From Bacteroidales bacterium UBA5382 (GTDB lineage Bacteria; Bacteroidota; Bacteroidia; Bacteroidales; Dysgonomonadaceae): DNA of 64,000 nucleotides. The position numbers and the translations under genes are program-made. Every line of letters starts with the position of its first letter. Positions within the stretch are counted from its first letter, which is position 1. Location of the stretch: contig DHOU01000020.1 of assembly GCA_002409745.1 (NCBI GenBank), forward strand, positions 1-64,000, read 5' to 3'. The notes beneath the pieces were generated by a model that saw nothing but the letters and a program-made list of their open reading frames with translations, was not told the DNA's origin and did not search any database. Below, in pieces: positions 62,789 to 64,000 of this stretch.

Positions 62789-64000
62789 ATGCTGTATCAT
62801 ATTTTCAAACAGATTTGGGCGCAACGGAAATACAATACATGGATTTTCATTGAACTGATGCTGGTGTTCGTGCTGGTATGGGTGTTAGCGGATTATGCTT
62901 TTGTAATACTTCACAATAAAAGTATTTCGCAGGGATTTGACGTGAAAGATACTTATCGGGTTACTTACGATGTATTTGGTAAGGGAACTTCCCGGTATAA
63001 TCCCACGGAGGACGATTCGACGATGGCGATGGAAAACCTGCAATTGTTTGTACGCAAAATAAAAGCATACGAAAATGTGGAAGAAGCCGCCTTGACTTAT
63101 ATGGATTGGGGATCGTTGCCGTATTCGGGAGGATATAACAGCACGGCGGTTGAAATTCCCGATCGCAGTGATTCCACCGTGGCTTTTGCAGAAACAAAAA
63201 ATGTACTGTCGGGCGAGTATTTTCGGCTATTCCGGTATACCTCCGCGAAAGATCATTCATGGGAACGTCCGGCAGGGATCGACCTACGCCGGAATAATTC
63301 CGTCTTTATCACCCGGATGGTCGAACGGGAGCTTTTCGGGACGGCATCTGCTATCGGCAAGGTTGTCAAGGTCGATATCGGCGAAGGCCCAAAGGATTAC
63401 GTGGTAGCCGATGTGCTGAATGATCAGAAACGATTCGATTATACGTTACCCCACGGCGCCGTGTTCGGAGCGTCACCTCTTATTTCGGAGGAGAACCTGA
63501 TGAATTTCGGAGTGTGCATCCGCGTCAAACCCGGTGTGCCGGAAGATACGTTTATAAGGAATTTCAGAAAGGAGATGACCCGGCCTTTGCGCATCGGTAA
63601 TTTCTATTTGAAGGATATTCAATCCTTCAAATCCTTAAAACAGGAGATCGATTACAGCTTTGGCGTAACCAATGAAATGCGTACCCGGGCGGGGCTGATG
63701 ATTTTCTTTTTGTTGAATATAGCGCTGGGGATTATCGGTACCTTCTGGTTCCGCAATGAAACACGGCGCGGTGAAATCGGGTTACGAATGGCAATGGGCA
63801 GTACGCACGCCACCTTGCAATGGCAGTTTATGACAGAAGCTCTTCTTTTGTTTTCAATCGCCGTTATTCCGGCTATCGTTATCGATTATGCGATTGCACG
63901 GGCCGATGTGTTGAAACTGGATATGGATATAATCATGGATTATGAAACGGTAAAAGGTTCGCCGTATATTACACAGAATGCTTCGTTGCGCTTTCTGATT
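62789..64000 (+). CDS. ABC transporter permease, FtsX/MacB type (partial, runs off the window)
   Basis: At least 404 codons are open to the right edge without a stop. N-terminal FKQIWAQRKYNTWIFIELMLVFVLVW helix, a MacB-type periplasmic core, then membrane segments near residues 305-325 and 345-370 with the FtsX coupling motif NETRRGEIGLRMAMGSTHATL. Paralogue of the upstream permease rather than a repeat of it. Paired permeases of this kind, with an adaptor and an ATPase, are common in Bacteroidota. The C-terminal part is missing. Confidence 0.88.
   Translation, partial: MLYHIFKQIWAQRKYNTWIFIELMLVFVLVWVLADYAFVILHNKSISQGFDVKDTYRVTYDVFGKGTSRYNPTEDDSTMAMENLQLFVRKIKAYENVEEAALTYMDWGSLPYSGGYNSTAVEIPDRSDSTVAFAETKNVLSGEYFRLFRYTSAKDHSWERPAGIDLRRNNSVFITRMVERELFGTASAIGKVVKVDIGEGPKDYVVADVLNDQKRFDYTLPHGAVFGASPLISEENLMNFGVCIRVKPGVPEDTFIRNFRKEMTRPLRIGNFYLKDIQSFKSLKQEIDYSFGVTNEMRTRAGLMIFFLLNIALGIIGTFWFRNETRRGEIGLRMAMGSTHATLQWQFMTEALLLFSIAVIPAIVIDYAIARADVLKLDMDIIMDYETVKGSPYITQNASLRFLI

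Overview
This window is a piece of a Bacteroidales chromosome (Bacteroidota). The evidence is two SusC/SusD pairs, many lipoproteins with a lipobox near residue 20, DUF4973/DUF4361-, DUF1080-, DUF4199-, DUF3467- and DUF6261-type proteins, and promoters of the TTTG...TAnnTTTG kind. A Tannerellaceae-like genus is plausible, but nothing here fixes the genus. No rRNA or tRNA gene was seen.

Layout. 1-7.7 kb is a glycan-uptake operon (IPT/NHL lipoprotein, SusC, SusD, DUF4973/DUF4361 surface protein). 8-11.4 kb holds an exported oxidoreductase, a DUF1080 hydrolase and a TIM-barrel isomerase, which together resemble a 3-keto-glycoside pathway. 11.5-18.4 kb carries housekeeping metabolism: class II aldolase, alanine dehydrogenase, cytochrome bd oxidase and a lipoprotein-type isoaspartyl methyltransferase. 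18.7-24 kb is more accessory: repeat array 1 with a DUF6261 gene, then rsmG, an AT-rich two-gene cassette and a broken IS21 element. 24-40 kb is core again (MBL hydrolase, gcvP, mazG, dsbD, katA with a Fur/PerR regulator, nitroreductase, dnaB, a LysM protein, U32 peptidase). 40-41.9 kb holds array 2, a helical protein gene and decayed sequence. 42-52 kb mixes patatin, GH13, prs, a dead phosphoesterase, porin, ogt, apbE, a glycosyltransferase and uraA. 52-53.4 kb holds a third helical protein gene and array 3. 53.4-58.2 kb is a second SusC/SusD pair. The window ends in an HlyD/FtsX-type efflux operon that runs off the edge.

The most unusual signal is a set of three degenerate tandem arrays with an exact 21-bp period (18726-19019, 40066-40275, 53090-53320). 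Units differ widely in sequence, yet I found no indel in the spacing. Each array lies next to a stand-alone gene for a 221-246 residue, mostly helical protein with a Lys/Glu-rich tail (DUF6261-like, plus two proteins I cannot name). In all three loci the T-rich strand is the coding strand of the partner gene. 21 bp is two turns of B-DNA, so phased protein binding or DNA bending is an attractive but unproven idea.

Two other repeat classes are present. One is a MITE-like family with GTTTAAATTT-type terminal inverted repeats (four copies, two of them flanking ald in opposite orientation). The other is intergenic tracts with a 7-bp period in at least eight places.
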